Part shown: piece by piece, positions 25,002 to 34,285 of the stretch | How the letters are laid out: every line of letters starts with the position of its first letter | How positions within the stretch are numbered: position 1 is the first letter of the stretch | Assembly: GCA_900314495.1 (NCBI GenBank) | Contig: OMVJ01000019.1 | Span: 1-48,610 of the forward strand | DNA length: 48,610 nt | Reading direction: 5' to 3' | Source: an uncultured Olsenella sp. | Lineage (GTDB): Bacteria > Actinomycetota > Coriobacteriia > Coriobacteriales > Atopobiaceae | Made by a program: the position numbers and the translations under genes | Notes under the pieces: model-generated | What the model was told of the DNA's origin: nothing | Databases searched by the model: none | Seen by the model: the letters and a program-made list of their open reading frames with translations, nothing else

Positions 25002-25546
25002 TGAGCAAGTACACCGACGACGCGCAGAAGCACATGGACAAGGCCATCGAGGCCCTTGGTCGCAATTTCTCTAAGGTCCGCACGGGCCGCGCCAACCCCC
25101 ACGTGCTGGATTCCATCAAGGTGGACTACTACGGCGTTCCCACGCCCATCACGCAGCTGGCCGGCATCAAGACGCCCGAGGCTTCCATGCTGATCGTGGA
25201 GCCGTGGGACAAGAAGATCCTCCGCAACATCGAGAAGGCCATAGAGCAGTCCGACCTGGGCATCACCCCCAGCAATGACGGCATCTCCATTCGCCTGCCC
25301 TTCCCGCGCCCCACGGAGGAGCGCCGCAAGGAGCTCGTGAAGGAGTGCAAGCACATTGCGGAGGAGTCCCGCGTTGCCATTCGCAACGCCCGCAAGGACG
25401 CCAACAAGGCCATCGAGAAGGACGAGGAGCTCTCCGAGGACGAGCAGAACGTCGAGAAAAAGCGGGTCCAGAAGCTGACGGACAAGTACGTCGCCAAGAT
25501 CGACGAGATGCTGAAGGCCAAGAGCGCCGAGGTCATGGAGATCTAG
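25001..25546 (+). CDS. frr: Ribosome recycling factor
   Basis: The 181-aa protein is full length. Family motifs: FSKVRTGRANPHVLDSIKV, YYGVPTPI, QLAGIKTPEASMLIVEPWD, SDLGITPSNDGISIRLPFP, and ERRKELVKECKHIAEESRVAIRN. It splits post-termination ribosomes together with EF-G. The start overlaps the pyrH stop by one base, and uppS begins right after its stop. Confidence 0.97.
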   Translation: MSKYTDDAQKHMDKAIEALGRNFSKVRTGRANPHVLDSIKVDYYGVPTPITQLAGIKTPEASMLIVEPWDKKILRNIEKAIEQSDLGITPSNDGISIRLPFPRPTEERRKELVKECKHIAEESRVAIRNARKDANKAIEKDEELSEDEQNVEKKRVQKLTDKYVAKIDEMLKAKSAEVMEI

Positions 25547-26332
25547 GTGGAGTTCGACGAGGAAAAGCTCCGCGAGTACTGCGCCAACCCGCCCGAGGAC
25601 GTGAGCCTTTCAGACATTGACCTCGGGCGGATTCCGCGCCACATATCCATCATCATGGACGGCAACGGCCGGTGGGCGCAGGCGCGCGGGCTGGACAGGT
25701 CCAAGGGTCACGTTGCGGGCGTGGAGTCCCTGCGCGAGACCGTGACCTCCTGCGTGCGCCTGGGCGTGGACAACCTGAGCGTGTACGCCTTCTCCACGGA
25801 GAACTGGAAGCGGCCCCAGCAGGAGGTCAACCTCCTCATGCACCTGTTCGGCACGACCCTCCTGAAGGAGCTGCCGCTCTTCCACCAGGAGAACGTGCGC
25901 CTGCGCTTCTTGGGGGACATCGAGGCCCTGCCTGAGGCCACCTACCAGGTGTTCGAGGAGGGCCTGCGCGAGACCCAGGGCAACACGGGCATGACCTTCG
26001 CCCTGGCCGTGAACTACGGCTCCCGGGCGGAGATCACGCGTGCCGCGCGCCTGCTTGCGCAGGACGTTGCGGATGGCGGGCTGCGGCCGGAGGACGTGGA
26101 CGCGGACGCCATTCAGTCCCGCCTGTACACGGCCGGCATGCCGGACCCGGAGCTGCTCATCAGGACGTCGGGCGAGCTCAGGCTCTCAAACTACCTGCTG
26201 TGGCAGCTTGCGTACACGGAGTTCTACGTCACGAAGACGCTGTGGCCGGACTTCGACCGGTGGGAGCTCCTGCGCGCCATCCGGTCGTTCCAGGGCCGCA
26301 ACAGGCGTTTTGGAGGGGTTGCGAGCAAGTGA
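25547..26332 (+). CDS. uppS: Isoprenyl (undecaprenyl) diphosphate synthase
   Basis: The 261-aa enzyme starts at GTG 25547, directly after the frr stop, with TGGAG inside frr as ribosome site. It contains HISIIMDGNGRWAQARGL (catalytic Asp), GHVAGVESLRETV, YAFSTENWKRPQQEV, ALAVNYGSRAEI, and PDPELLIRTSGELRLSNYLLWQLAYTEFYV, all cis-prenyltransferase blocks. It makes the C55 lipid carrier for cell-wall synthesis. The stop overlaps cdsA by GTGA. Confidence 0.95.
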   Translation: MEFDEEKLREYCANPPEDVSLSDIDLGRIPRHISIIMDGNGRWAQARGLDRSKGHVAGVESLRETVTSCVRLGVDNLSVYAFSTENWKRPQQEVNLLMHLFGTTLLKELPLFHQENVRLRFLGDIEALPEATYQVFEEGLRETQGNTGMTFALAVNYGSRAEITRAARLLAQDVADGGLRPEDVDADAIQSRLYTAGMPDPELLIRTSGELRLSNYLLWQLAYTEFYVTKTLWPDFDRWELLRAIRSFQGRNRRFGGVASK

Positions 26333-27297
26333 GCAAGCGCGACGACAAAGAGGAAGAGTCCACGCAGGACCCAAAGAAGCAGGGCGGGCGTGGGTTGGAA
26401 GGCTGGCTGGAGCGGCTGGAGCTGCATAGGTCCCTGAGCGAGGCAGAGCGTCTTGCGGGCAACCTGCGCGGCCAGAAGGCGCGCGGCTGGACGGAGAAGC
26501 TCCTCAACCGCACCACCTCTGGCGCCATCTACGTCATCGTCATCCTGACGTGCCTGTGCCTGGGCAAGACCGCCACGGCACTGCTGGTGGCGGCCATGGC
26601 CTGGTGCTGCTGTTCCGAGCTGCTGCGCATGACGCGCATGACGGGCAGGATGCCGAACGAGATTCTCTCGCTGGGCGCGGCCATCGTGTACCCCATCGCC
26701 TTCCGCATCTGGGGCATCCCCGCAGGCGTGTACGTGACCCTGCTTCTTCTGGTCTTCATCGCGGGCTGGTACGTGATTACGCCGCGTGCCTGCCTGGCAG
26801 ACGTGGCAATCACCGTCTTCAGCCCCATCTACACCAGCCTGGCCTTCTCGTGCGTGGTGCTCATACGCAACTGCGACCCTGGGGTCGAGGGCGTCCTCAT
26901 CACGCTCGCCACCATGGGCACCATGTGGGCCAACGACGCCACGGCCTACTTCGTGGGGTCGCGCTTCGGCCGCCACAAGATGGCGCCCAGGATCTCCCCG
27001 CACAAGAGCTGGGAGGGCCTCTTGGGCGGCATGGTCGGCTCCGTGCTGGTTTGGATCATCGCTGCTGGCCTGCACGTGCGTGGCATAGGCTTTCCCTTGG
27101 CCATCTTCACGGGTCTGGTCGTGGGAGTGGCGGGCGTCTTCGGCGACCTCTTCGAGTCGCGCATCAAGCGCGGCGTGGGCGTGAAGGACTCTGGCAACCT
27201 CATGCCCGGCCACGGCGGCATGCTGGACCGTTCGGACTCGCTCCTGTTCGGCGGCATGGTCGCGTACATCATCCTTCACATAGGGGGAATTCTGTGA
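26329..27297 (+). CDS. cdsA: Phosphatidate cytidylyltransferase
   Basis: From GTG 26329 (GTGA overlap, GGAGGGG upstream) the protein is 322 aa. About 65 charged N-terminal residues are followed by about eight membrane helices. The signature runs ESRIKRGVGVKDSGNLMPGH, then GGMLDRSDSLLF, near the C-terminus. It makes CDP-diacylglycerol at the cytoplasmic membrane. The charged N-terminal extension (EESTQDPKKQGGRG) is longer than usual and of unknown role. The stop overlaps the dxr start. Confidence 0.93.
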   Translation: MSKRDDKEEESTQDPKKQGGRGLEGWLERLELHRSLSEAERLAGNLRGQKARGWTEKLLNRTTSGAIYVIVILTCLCLGKTATALLVAAMAWCCCSELLRMTRMTGRMPNEILSLGAAIVYPIAFRIWGIPAGVYVTLLLLVFIAGWYVITPRACLADVAITVFSPIYTSLAFSCVVLIRNCDPGVEGVLITLATMGTMWANDATAYFVGSRFGRHKMAPRISPHKSWEGLLGGMVGSVLVWIIAAGLHVRGIGFPLAIFTGLVVGVAGVFGDLFESRIKRGVGVKDSGNLMPGHGGMLDRSDSLLFGGMVAYIILHIGGIL

Positions 27298-28493
27298 ACA
27301 TATTCGAGGACACCGCGCCAAGGGCGCCTCGCAGGAGGCCGCTCAGGGTGGCGGTGTTGGGCTGCTCCGGCTCCATCGGCACGCAGACGCTGGACGTGTG
27401 CCGGCAGCACGCCGACAAGCTGGACGTTGTGGCCATCTCCGTCTTCAACTCGACGGAGTTCGCCGCCAAGGCGGCGCGCGAGTTCGGCGTGTCCCACGTG
27501 GCGGTTGCCAACGCGGCGCACAGGGACGACGCGGCGCTGGAGGGCCTTCCCAAGGGCTGCTCGCTGGGCTTTGGCGAGGACGCCGTGACGGCACTGGCCC
27601 AGCTGCCAGAGGTTGACTGCGTCGTGAACGCCCTGGTCGGCGCCGCAGGAATCGGGGCCGGCTATGCCGCCCTCAAGGCGGGCAAGGTCCTGGCGTACGC
27701 CAACAAGGAGTCCATCGTGGTGGGCGGTGACCTACTCATGCCCTTGGTGAGGCCGGGCCAGTTGATTCCCGTGGACTCCGAGCACAGCGCCATCTACCAG
27801 TGCCTGGTTGGCGAGCGCGGGGCGGACGTTCATTGCATCTGGCTCACCTGTTCCGGCGGGCCCTTCTACGGCCGCACGCGCCAGGAGCTTGCCGGTGTGC
27901 GTGCCGCGGACGCCCTGGCGCACCCCACGTGGAACATGGGCGCCAAGATTACCATCGACTCCGCCTCCCTCATGAACAAGGGGCTGGAGGTCATAGAGGC
28001 GCACCACCTCTTCGACGTGCCCATCGACTCGGTGCGCGTGGTGGTGCAGCGCCAGAGCCGCATCCACTCCATGGTGGAGTTTGCCGACGGCGTCGTGAAG
28101 GCCCAGCTCGGCCCCTCCGACATGCGCATTCCCATCCAGTACGCCCTCAGCTACCCGGAGCGCTGGGAGACCCCGTCCCCCCGCGTGGCCTACGACCAGG
28201 AGCCCCCGGTCACCTTTGGCGAGGCGGACGAGAAGACCTTCGGCTGCCTGGCGCTGGCCAAGCGCGCCGGCAGGGTGGGCGGGACGCTTCCCTGCGTCAT
28301 GAACGCCGCCAACGAGGTTGCCAACGAGGCCTTCCGCCACGACCGCTGCGGCTTCCTGGACATAGAGCGCGTGGTGGCCCAGGTCATGGATGCGAGCGAG
28401 GTCCTTCCGGTGGAGAGCCTGGACCAGCTTGCCGAGGTGGACGCGCGGGCGCGCGCGGCCGCCCGCGAAGCCCTGGCCAAGGTGGTGCGATGA
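27294..28493 (+). CDS. dxr: 1-deoxy-D-xylulose-5-phosphate reductoisomerase
   Basis: From GTG 27294 the protein is 399 aa. It has NADPH-binding VLGCSGSIGTQTLDVC, LVGAAGIGAGYAALKAGKV, YANKESIVVGG, PVDSEHSAIYQC, the metal/substrate stretch NMGAKITIDSASLMNKGLEV, then IHSMVEFADG and MNAANEVANEAF. It catalyses the first committed step of the MEP isoprenoid pathway. AGGGGGAAT precedes the start. cdsA, rseP and this gene overlap by 4 nt each. ispG of the same pathway follows after rseP. Confidence 0.96.
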   Translation: MNIFEDTAPRAPRRRPLRVAVLGCSGSIGTQTLDVCRQHADKLDVVAISVFNSTEFAAKAAREFGVSHVAVANAAHRDDAALEGLPKGCSLGFGEDAVTALAQLPEVDCVVNALVGAAGIGAGYAALKAGKVLAYANKESIVVGGDLLMPLVRPGQLIPVDSEHSAIYQCLVGERGADVHCIWLTCSGGPFYGRTRQELAGVRAADALAHPTWNMGAKITIDSASLMNKGLEVIEAHHLFDVPIDSVRVVVQRQSRIHSMVEFADGVVKAQLGPSDMRIPIQYALSYPERWETPSPRVAYDQEPPVTFGEADEKTFGCLALAKRAGRVGGTLPCVMNAANEVANEAFRHDRCGFLDIERVVAQVMDASEVLPVESLDQLAEVDARARAAAREALAKVVR

Positions 28494-29875
28494 GCGTGGT
28501 CCTGAGCGTTGTCTCGGCGGTCTTCTGGGGCCTGCTGGTGCTCTCGCTGCTGGTCTTCGTGCACGAGGGCGGCCACTACCTGGCGGCCCGCGCGTGCGGG
28601 GTGCGCGTGACGGAGTTCTTCCTGGGGCTTCCGTGCCCGGTAAAGCTGTCGCACAAGAGCAGGGAGTACGGCACGGAGATCGGCGTCACGCCCGTGCTCC
28701 TTGGCGGCTACACGCGCATCTGCGGCATGGAGGGCGAGCAGGACGAGCTTCTGGCACCCGCCCTGGCCTGCGTGCAGCGCCACGGCCGGGTGGAGGTGTC
28801 CGCACTGGCGGCGGAGCTGGGTTGCGACGCGGACCGAGCCTACGCGCTGGTTGCCACGCTGACGGACTGGGCCGCCATCCGCCCCTACTACGACGAATCC
28901 CGCGGGGAGAGGCGCGGCCAGAAGGACTGGCCCGCCGCCTTCGAGACCCTGCGGCGCGACGCCAGCCTGCGCACGGAGTACGACCGCGGGCACGACTTTG
29001 CGGGGGAGGGCGTGACCGACTACGGCCAGCCGCGTGCCATTCCCGGCAGCGCAGACCGCTTCCTGCAGCGCGAGAGGTCCCACACATACCTGGGCTGCGG
29101 CTTCTGGAAGCGCTTCGCCATGCTGGTGGCCGGCCCCCTGGTGAACATAGTGGTCGCATTGGTGCTGGTCATGACCATGCTCACGGCGGTGGGCATCACC
29201 GTGGCGACGGGCTCCAACGTGGTGGGCGGCATCACACCGGGCTCCTTTGCCGAGGCCGCAGGCCTCCAGGTGGGCGACCGCATCACCAAGGTGGGTGAAG
29301 TGCAGACCCCCGACTGGCAGACCCTCTCGGATGCCCTGGACGCGCCCTTGGCGGCGGGCCGGGACTTCACGCTCACCTACGAGCGCGACGGCCAGGCCAC
29401 CACCGTGACCATAGATGTTAAGGACGGCGCGCAGGCCCAGTACCTGGGCATATACGAGGAGACGCAGGCCATGCGCATGGGCTTGGGCCAGGCCTTCATG
29501 CAGTCAATTGCCTACGCCAGGATGGTCGGCGAGTTCGCGGCCAGGCTCGTCATGCCCCAGCACACCATGGAGGTCCTCAACACGTCCAGCTCCATCGTGG
29601 GCATCTCCGTCATGGCAAGCGAGGCGGCGTCCACCAGCGCGGCGGACCTCATCTCCGTGGTGGCGGCAATCTCCATGTCGCTCGGCTTCATGAACCTGCT
29701 GCCCATTCCGCCCCTGGACGGCGGCAAGGTGCTCATAGAGGTCGTGCAGGTGGTCATACGCAGGCAGCTCTCCATGAAGGCGCAGGCCGCCGTCAGCTAC
29801 GTTGGCCTGGCCTTCTTCATGTTCGTCTTCGTGGTGGTACTCAGGAATGACATCATGCGCTTCGTGATAGGCTAG
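28490..29875 (+). CDS. rseP: Site-2 (RseP/M50) zinc metalloprotease with an insertion
   Basis: The 461-aa membrane protease starts at ATG 28490, overlapping dxr. The zinc site HEGGH is at about residue 25 in the first membrane helix, and the third ligand motif NLLPIPPLDGGKV is at about residue 403. A PDZ domain (VVGGITPGSFAEAAGLQVGD) begins at about 245. Residues about 80-195, between the first helix hairpin and the GFWKRFAMLVAGPLVN helix, form a long soluble insert. It contains a helix-turn-helix-like stretch (VEVSALAAELGCDADRAYA) not in the textbook family plan. Confidence 0.92.
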   Translation: MSVVLSVVSAVFWGLLVLSLLVFVHEGGHYLAARACGVRVTEFFLGLPCPVKLSHKSREYGTEIGVTPVLLGGYTRICGMEGEQDELLAPALACVQRHGRVEVSALAAELGCDADRAYALVATLTDWAAIRPYYDESRGERRGQKDWPAAFETLRRDASLRTEYDRGHDFAGEGVTDYGQPRAIPGSADRFLQRERSHTYLGCGFWKRFAMLVAGPLVNIVVALVLVMTMLTAVGITVATGSNVVGGITPGSFAEAAGLQVGDRITKVGEVQTPDWQTLSDALDAPLAAGRDFTLTYERDGQATTVTIDVKDGAQAQYLGIYEETQAMRMGLGQAFMQSIAYARMVGEFAARLVMPQHTMEVLNTSSSIVGISVMASEAASTSAADLISVVAAISMSLGFMNLLPIPPLDGGKVLIEVVQVVIRRQLSMKAQAAVSYVGLAFFMFVFVVVLRNDIMRFVIG

Positions 29876-29884
29876 GTGATTCTT

Positions 29885-30958
29885 ATGGCACAGAAGGTTC
29901 CCGCCCCGCGCGAGCTGACGCACCAGGTGCACGTGGGCGCGGTGCCCATCGGCGGCGGCGCGCCCGTCTCCGTGCAGTCCATGTGCACGACCAAGACATC
30001 GGACGCGGACGCCGCACTGGCGCAGATTCGCCGCTTGGCCGACGCCGGGTGCGAGATAATCCGTGTCACCCTGCCGCGCAAGGATGACGTGGCCAGCTTC
30101 GCCCGCATATGCGAGGAGAGCCCCCTGCCCGTCATCGCAGACATCCACTTCGACTACCGCCTGGCCGTGGCCGCCGCGCAGAACGGGGCCGCCGGCCTGC
30201 GCATCAACCCCGGTAACATCGGCGACTGGGCGCGCGTGGACGCGGCCATAGACGCGGCGGGGGAGGCGGGCATTCCCATCCGCATCGGCGTGAACATGGG
30301 CTCGCTGGACAAGGAGGTGGACGCGCGGGAGGACCTGGACGGCCCCGGCAAGCTGGTGGCCTCCGCGGTCTCGTTCGTGGACCACTTCCGCCAGCGCGGC
30401 TTCAATGACATCGTGCTTTCCGCCAAGGCGCACTCCGTGCCGGTGACCATTGCCACCTACCGCGAGCTTTCCCGCCTGCTGCCCGACGTCCCGCTGCACG
30501 TGGGCGTGACGGAGGCCGGCACCTTCCTGCAGGGAACGGTGAAGAACTGCGCGGCCGTGGGCGTGCTGCTTGAGCAGGGCATCGGCGACACCATGCGGCT
30601 CTCGCTCACGGCGGACCCGGTGGAGGAGGTCAACGTGTGCTGGGAGCTGCTGGCGGCTCTGGGCATGCGTCGCCTGCACCCGGAGCTGGTGAGCTGCCCC
30701 ACCTGCGGCCGCACGCAGGTTGACCTCATCCCCATTGCGGAGGAGGTCGAGCGCCGCCTGAAGTCCGTGAAGGCGCCGATCTCCGTCGCGGTCATGGGCT
30801 GCGTGGTGAACGGCCCCGGCGAGGCCCGCGGCTGCGACATAGGCGTGGCGTGCGGCCAGGGAGTGGGGCTCCTCTTCGTGAACGGCGAGCCCCTGCGCAA
30901 GGTGCCCGAGGACGCCATAGTGGACGAGCTGTTCAAGGAGATCGCGGCGCGGTACTGA
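29885..30958 (+). CDS. ispG: 4-hydroxy-3-methylbut-2-enyl-diphosphate synthase
   Basis: ATG 29885 is chosen (AGGTGATT upstream) over GTG 29876; 357 aa. The TIM barrel begins VPIGGGAPVSVQSMCTTKT, with PVIADIHFDYRLAV and GLRINPGNIG. The C-terminal 4Fe-4S domain has SCPTCGRTQVDL and GCVVNGPGEAR, giving the three Cys and the conserved Glu. It performs the penultimate MEP step and needs reduced flavodoxin or ferredoxin. It follows rseP by 9 nt. dxr, two genes upstream, is in the same pathway. Confidence 0.96.
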   Translation: MAQKVPAPRELTHQVHVGAVPIGGGAPVSVQSMCTTKTSDADAALAQIRRLADAGCEIIRVTLPRKDDVASFARICEESPLPVIADIHFDYRLAVAAAQNGAAGLRINPGNIGDWARVDAAIDAAGEAGIPIRIGVNMGSLDKEVDAREDLDGPGKLVASAVSFVDHFRQRGFNDIVLSAKAHSVPVTIATYRELSRLLPDVPLHVGVTEAGTFLQGTVKNCAAVGVLLEQGIGDTMRLSLTADPVEEVNVCWELLAALGMRRLHPELVSCPTCGRTQVDLIPIAEEVERRLKSVKAPISVAVMGCVVNGPGEARGCDIGVACGQGVGLLFVNGEPLRKVPEDAIVDELFKEIAARY

Positions 30959-31000
30959 GCTGGTGCCATTCGCGCGCGCGGCCGCCCTGTGGCTGCCCGC

Positions 31001-31156
31001 AATAACACACGCGCCATGGCACGCGTGTTATTGGTTGCCGGTAACACGCGTGCTGCTGCGCCGCATGATCCGCAACTGGCCTTGTAGCACGTGCGAATCC
31101 CCACGCGCATGTTAACCGAACCAAATAACATACGCGTGACCGCGCGCGTGTTATTT
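31001..31156. repeat. Cluster of three inverted repeats built on one motif
   Basis: The half-site CGCGTGTTATT (or close variants) occurs six times between ispG and proS, in three converging pairs. The pairs are a 32-bp palindrome 31001-31032 centred on CCATGG, a spaced pair at 31039-31052 and 31102-31118, and a 34-bp palindrome at 31123-31156. There is no U-tract. The remaining leader to 31374 holds a TAAAAT -10-like box at 31256-31261 and no recognisable T-box. Confidence 0.7.
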
Positions 31157-31374
31157 CGCGCGTCATGTGATCACGTACGCAGCGTTCGATGGCACGTTGG
31201 CGCTTGGCGCCGCACTACGCTCGCCATCCCCGTGGCCCCGCGCCGCGTCTAGGGCTAAAATATGTAACCGTCTGCGTCCGCATCGCCTTCACCGGCACGG
31301 GCCAGGACGTAACTTGCTTGCCTGCCGTCGTACGGCTTGAGCTTTGGGCATACCGCCCGGGAAAGGAACCATCC

Positions 31375-33090
31375 GTGAAGTCATACGCTAAGATGTCCAA
31401 GGTCTACGCGCCCACCCTCAAGGAGGACCCGGCGGAGGCGGAGCTGGCCAGCCACCGCCTGCTGCTCCGTGCCGGCCTCATCCGCAAGCACGCGTCCGGC
31501 CTCTACACCTACCTGCCGCTTGCCTGGCGGTCCCTGCTCAAGATCGAGCAGGTCATCCGCGAGGAGATGGAGGGCATTGACGCGCAGGAGATGCGCGTGC
31601 CCATCCTCACGGACGCCGGCCTCTGGCAGCAGTCCCACCGCTGGGGCGCCTACGGCCCGGAGCTCATGCGCATCGTGGACCGTCACGGCCGCGAGTTCGC
31701 CCTCGGCCCCACGCACGAGGAGGCCTTCACGGACGTCGTCCGCGGCGAGCTGCGCTCCTACAAGCAGCTGCCCGTCACCCTGTGGCAGATGCAGGACAAG
31801 TTCCGCGACGAGCTGCGCCCCCGCTTCGGCCTCATGCGCAGCCGCGAGTTCATCATGAAGGACGCCTACTCCTTCGCCTCCACGGACCAGATGTCGCGCC
31901 AGTGCTACGAGGACGAGAAGGGCGCCTACCAGCGCATCTTCGACCGCTGCGGCATCCGCACCCTGCAGGTTGCCGCCGACACCGGCGAGATTGGCGGTGA
32001 CTCCTCCGTGGAGTTCATGGCCATCGCGGACGCGGGCGAGGCTGAGCTGGTGTACTGCGACGACTGCGGCTTCGCGGCCGACACCGAGGCCGCCACGGCC
32101 AAGGTGGCCATCTCCGAGGGCGAGGCGGGCGATCTGCAGAAGGTCTCCACCCCCAACGCCGGCTCCATCGCGGACGTGGCCGCCTTCCTGGGCGTGCCGG
32201 AGAACGGCACTCGCAAGGCGCTGGCCCTGGTGGACGGCAACGGCACCCCGACGGTGGTCTTCGTCCCCGGCGACCACGACATGAACGACTGCAAGGCCAG
32301 CCACGCCTTCGGCGACTACCACATGATGACGGACGAGGAGATTCAGTACTACGGCCTGGTCAAGGGCTTCATGGGCCCGATCGGCCTGCCCGAGGGCGTC
32401 CGCGTCTGCGCTGACGAGACCCTGCGCAGCAGCGAGTGGTGGCTGGTCGGCGCCAACGAGAAGGACTTCCACTTCGTCCACGCCAAGCAGGGCCGCGACT
32501 TCACCATCCCGGAGTGGGTGGACGTCATCACCGCCAAGCCCGGCGACACCTGCCCCGTCTGCGGCCAGCCCCTCAAGGGCGCGCGCGGCATCGAGTGCGG
32601 CCAGGTCTTCTCCTTCGGTGACAAGTACTCCGCCTCCATGGGCGTCACCTTCACGGACGAGGACGGCCAGGAGAAGCCCTTCCTCATGGGCTCCTACGGC
32701 ATCGGCGTCTCCCGCACGCTGGCGGCCGTGGTGGAGCAGCACCACGACGACAAGGGCATCAAGTTCCCCGTGTGCGTGGCCCCCTACGAGGTTGAGATCG
32801 TCCCCCTGACCGTGGGTGACGACGTGGTGTGGCCCGTGGCGGACCAGATTGCCAATGAGCTGGTGGCCAAGGGCATCGAGGTCGTGGTGGACGACCGCAA
32901 GGAGCGCCCGGGCGTCAAGTTCAACGACGCGGACCTCATGGGCTTCCCCTACCAGGTGGTCATCGGCAAGCGCGGCGCGCAGGCCGGCACCGTGGAGGTC
33001 AAGTGCCGCGAGACGGGCGAGCGCGAGGATGTTTCCATTGCGGACGTTGCCTCCAAGCTTGCGGAAGTCGTCGTTCCGCAGCGCGCGTAA
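31375..33090 (+). CDS. proS: Prolyl-tRNA synthetase
   Basis: I choose GTG 31375 (AAAGGAA 7 nt upstream); ATG 31393, six codons on, is the alternative. 571 aa. Class II motifs include RKHASGLYTYLPLAWR, LGPTHEEAFTDVV, FRDELRPRFGLMRSREFIMKD and GSYGIGVSRTLAAVVEQ. A YbaK-like editing insertion (about 220-400; KALALVDGNGTPTVVFVPGD) marks the bacterial ProS form. Two CxxC pairs (CDDCG, CPVCG) flank it. The C-terminal anticodon domain carries VVDDRKERPGVKFNDADLMG. It charges tRNA-Pro with proline. Confidence 0.96.
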   Translation: MKSYAKMSKVYAPTLKEDPAEAELASHRLLLRAGLIRKHASGLYTYLPLAWRSLLKIEQVIREEMEGIDAQEMRVPILTDAGLWQQSHRWGAYGPELMRIVDRHGREFALGPTHEEAFTDVVRGELRSYKQLPVTLWQMQDKFRDELRPRFGLMRSREFIMKDAYSFASTDQMSRQCYEDEKGAYQRIFDRCGIRTLQVAADTGEIGGDSSVEFMAIADAGEAELVYCDDCGFAADTEAATAKVAISEGEAGDLQKVSTPNAGSIADVAAFLGVPENGTRKALALVDGNGTPTVVFVPGDHDMNDCKASHAFGDYHMMTDEEIQYYGLVKGFMGPIGLPEGVRVCADETLRSSEWWLVGANEKDFHFVHAKQGRDFTIPEWVDVITAKPGDTCPVCGQPLKGARGIECGQVFSFGDKYSASMGVTFTDEDGQEKPFLMGSYGIGVSRTLAAVVEQHHDDKGIKFPVCVAPYEVEIVPLTVGDDVVWPVADQIANELVAKGIEVVVDDRKERPGVKFNDADLMGFPYQVVIGKRGAQAGTVEVKCRETGEREDVSIADVASKLAEVVVPQRA

Positions 33091-33133
33091 CGCGGTGGCA
33101 CTGGGCCTTGTGCCTGCGCATATATGAGTGAGG

Positions 33134-33158
33134 GGCGCCCCGCCGCGTGCGGGGCGCC
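33134..33158 (+). terminator. Hairpin after proS
   Basis: Perfect 10-bp stem GGCGCCCCGC/GCGGGGCGCC with loop CGCGT. There is no U-tract, so termination is likely but not certain. Confidence 0.6.
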
Positions 33159-33214
33159 TGCGTATTCGTCCCGTGTTGCGGACTGCGTCCGCGGGGCGGT
33201 TGGGAGGGCGAGAG

Positions 33215-34243
33215 ATGAACTACCAGGAGATTGCCGCAGCGGCGCGCGGCCGCATGGGCGAGTGGTGCAAGGCCTGCCCCGATTGCGACGGCAGGGCGTG
33301 CGGGGCCCACGTACCGGGGCCGGGCGCCAAGGGCTCGGGCACTGTTGCCATCCGCAACCGGCAGGCCTGGGAGGCCTGGCGGCTCAACATGGACACCATC
33401 CAGGAGGCCTTCGAGCCGGATTGCGGCACCACGGTGCTGGGCCGCAGGCTTTCCCTGCCCGTCATGATCGGCCCGGTGGGCGACGTCAAGCGCCACTACA
33501 GCATGGAGCTCACGGACCTCACCTACAACGAGCGAATCCTGCGCGCCGCGGCCGCGTCGGGAACGGTTGCCTGGACGGGCGACGGCCTGGACGCCAATGT
33601 GGTGATCAACGCGGCGCAGCTCATCGGGCGCATGCAGGGCGCCGGGGTCTCCACCATCAAGCCCTGGGGCATGGACGTGGTATCCCAGAAGGTTGAGGTC
33701 GCCCTTGCCGCGCACCCCTGCATGGTCGCCATGGACATCGACGGTGCGGGCCTGCCCTTCCTCAAGGGCCAGGAGCCTCCCGCCGGCCCCAAGTCCGTTG
33801 GCCAGCTGGCGCAGATTGCGAAGAGGTGCCACGACGGTGGCGCGCCGTTCGTTCTGAAGGGCGTCATGACTGTTGTCGGCGCGCGCAAGGCGCTGGAGGC
33901 CGGCGTGGACGGCATTGTGGTCTCCAACCACGGCGGGCGCGTGCTGGACGGCGTGTCGGCAACTGCCGAGGTGCTGCCAGCCATTGCGGACGAGGTGGCG
34001 GGCAGGATGGCGGTCCTGGTGGACGGCGGAATCCGGACGGGCGTGGACGTCTTCCGCGCGCTGGCCCTTGGTGCGGACGCGGTGCTGATTGCGAGGCCCT
34101 TCGTCGTCGCGGCCTACGGTGCCGGCGAGGAGGGCGTACAGGCCTACCTTGCCCAGCTGAGGGGCGAGCTGGAGGACGTCATGCGCATGTGCGGCACCCC
34201 GGACGTGGCGGCAATCGGAAGGGAGAACCTCTTCCGGGCGTAG
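33215..34243 (+). CDS. FMN-dependent alpha-hydroxy-acid oxidising protein
   Basis: From ATG 33215 (GGGAGGG upstream) the protein is 342 aa. It has the FMN TIM-barrel signature VSNHGGRVLDGV (active-site His and Arg) and the phosphate site LVDGGIRTGVDVFRALALGADAVLIARPF. Upstream are LPVMIGPVGDVKRHY and FVLKGVMTVVGARKA. Such enzymes oxidise lactate, glycolate or similar acids. The N-terminus carries a Cys cluster (CKACPDCDGRAC) seen in a Firmicutes/Coriobacteria subgroup and possibly metal-binding. Substrate unknown. It stands alone between the proS hairpin and a convergent gene. Confidence 0.85.
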   Translation: MNYQEIAAAARGRMGEWCKACPDCDGRACGAHVPGPGAKGSGTVAIRNRQAWEAWRLNMDTIQEAFEPDCGTTVLGRRLSLPVMIGPVGDVKRHYSMELTDLTYNERILRAAAASGTVAWTGDGLDANVVINAAQLIGRMQGAGVSTIKPWGMDVVSQKVEVALAAHPCMVAMDIDGAGLPFLKGQEPPAGPKSVGQLAQIAKRCHDGGAPFVLKGVMTVVGARKALEAGVDGIVVSNHGGRVLDGVSATAEVLPAIADEVAGRMAVLVDGGIRTGVDVFRALALGADAVLIARPFVVAAYGAGEEGVQAYLAQLRGELEDVMRMCGTPDVAAIGRENLFRA

Positions 34244-34285
34244 TGGGAGGTGTGGGCCGGCGGCTGGCGCACTGGCGCGGGCGGG

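Noticed and set aside
30959-31374. T-box leader of proS
   Set aside because: No T-box consensus (AGGGTGGNACCGCG) in the leader; the structure present is the palindrome cluster.
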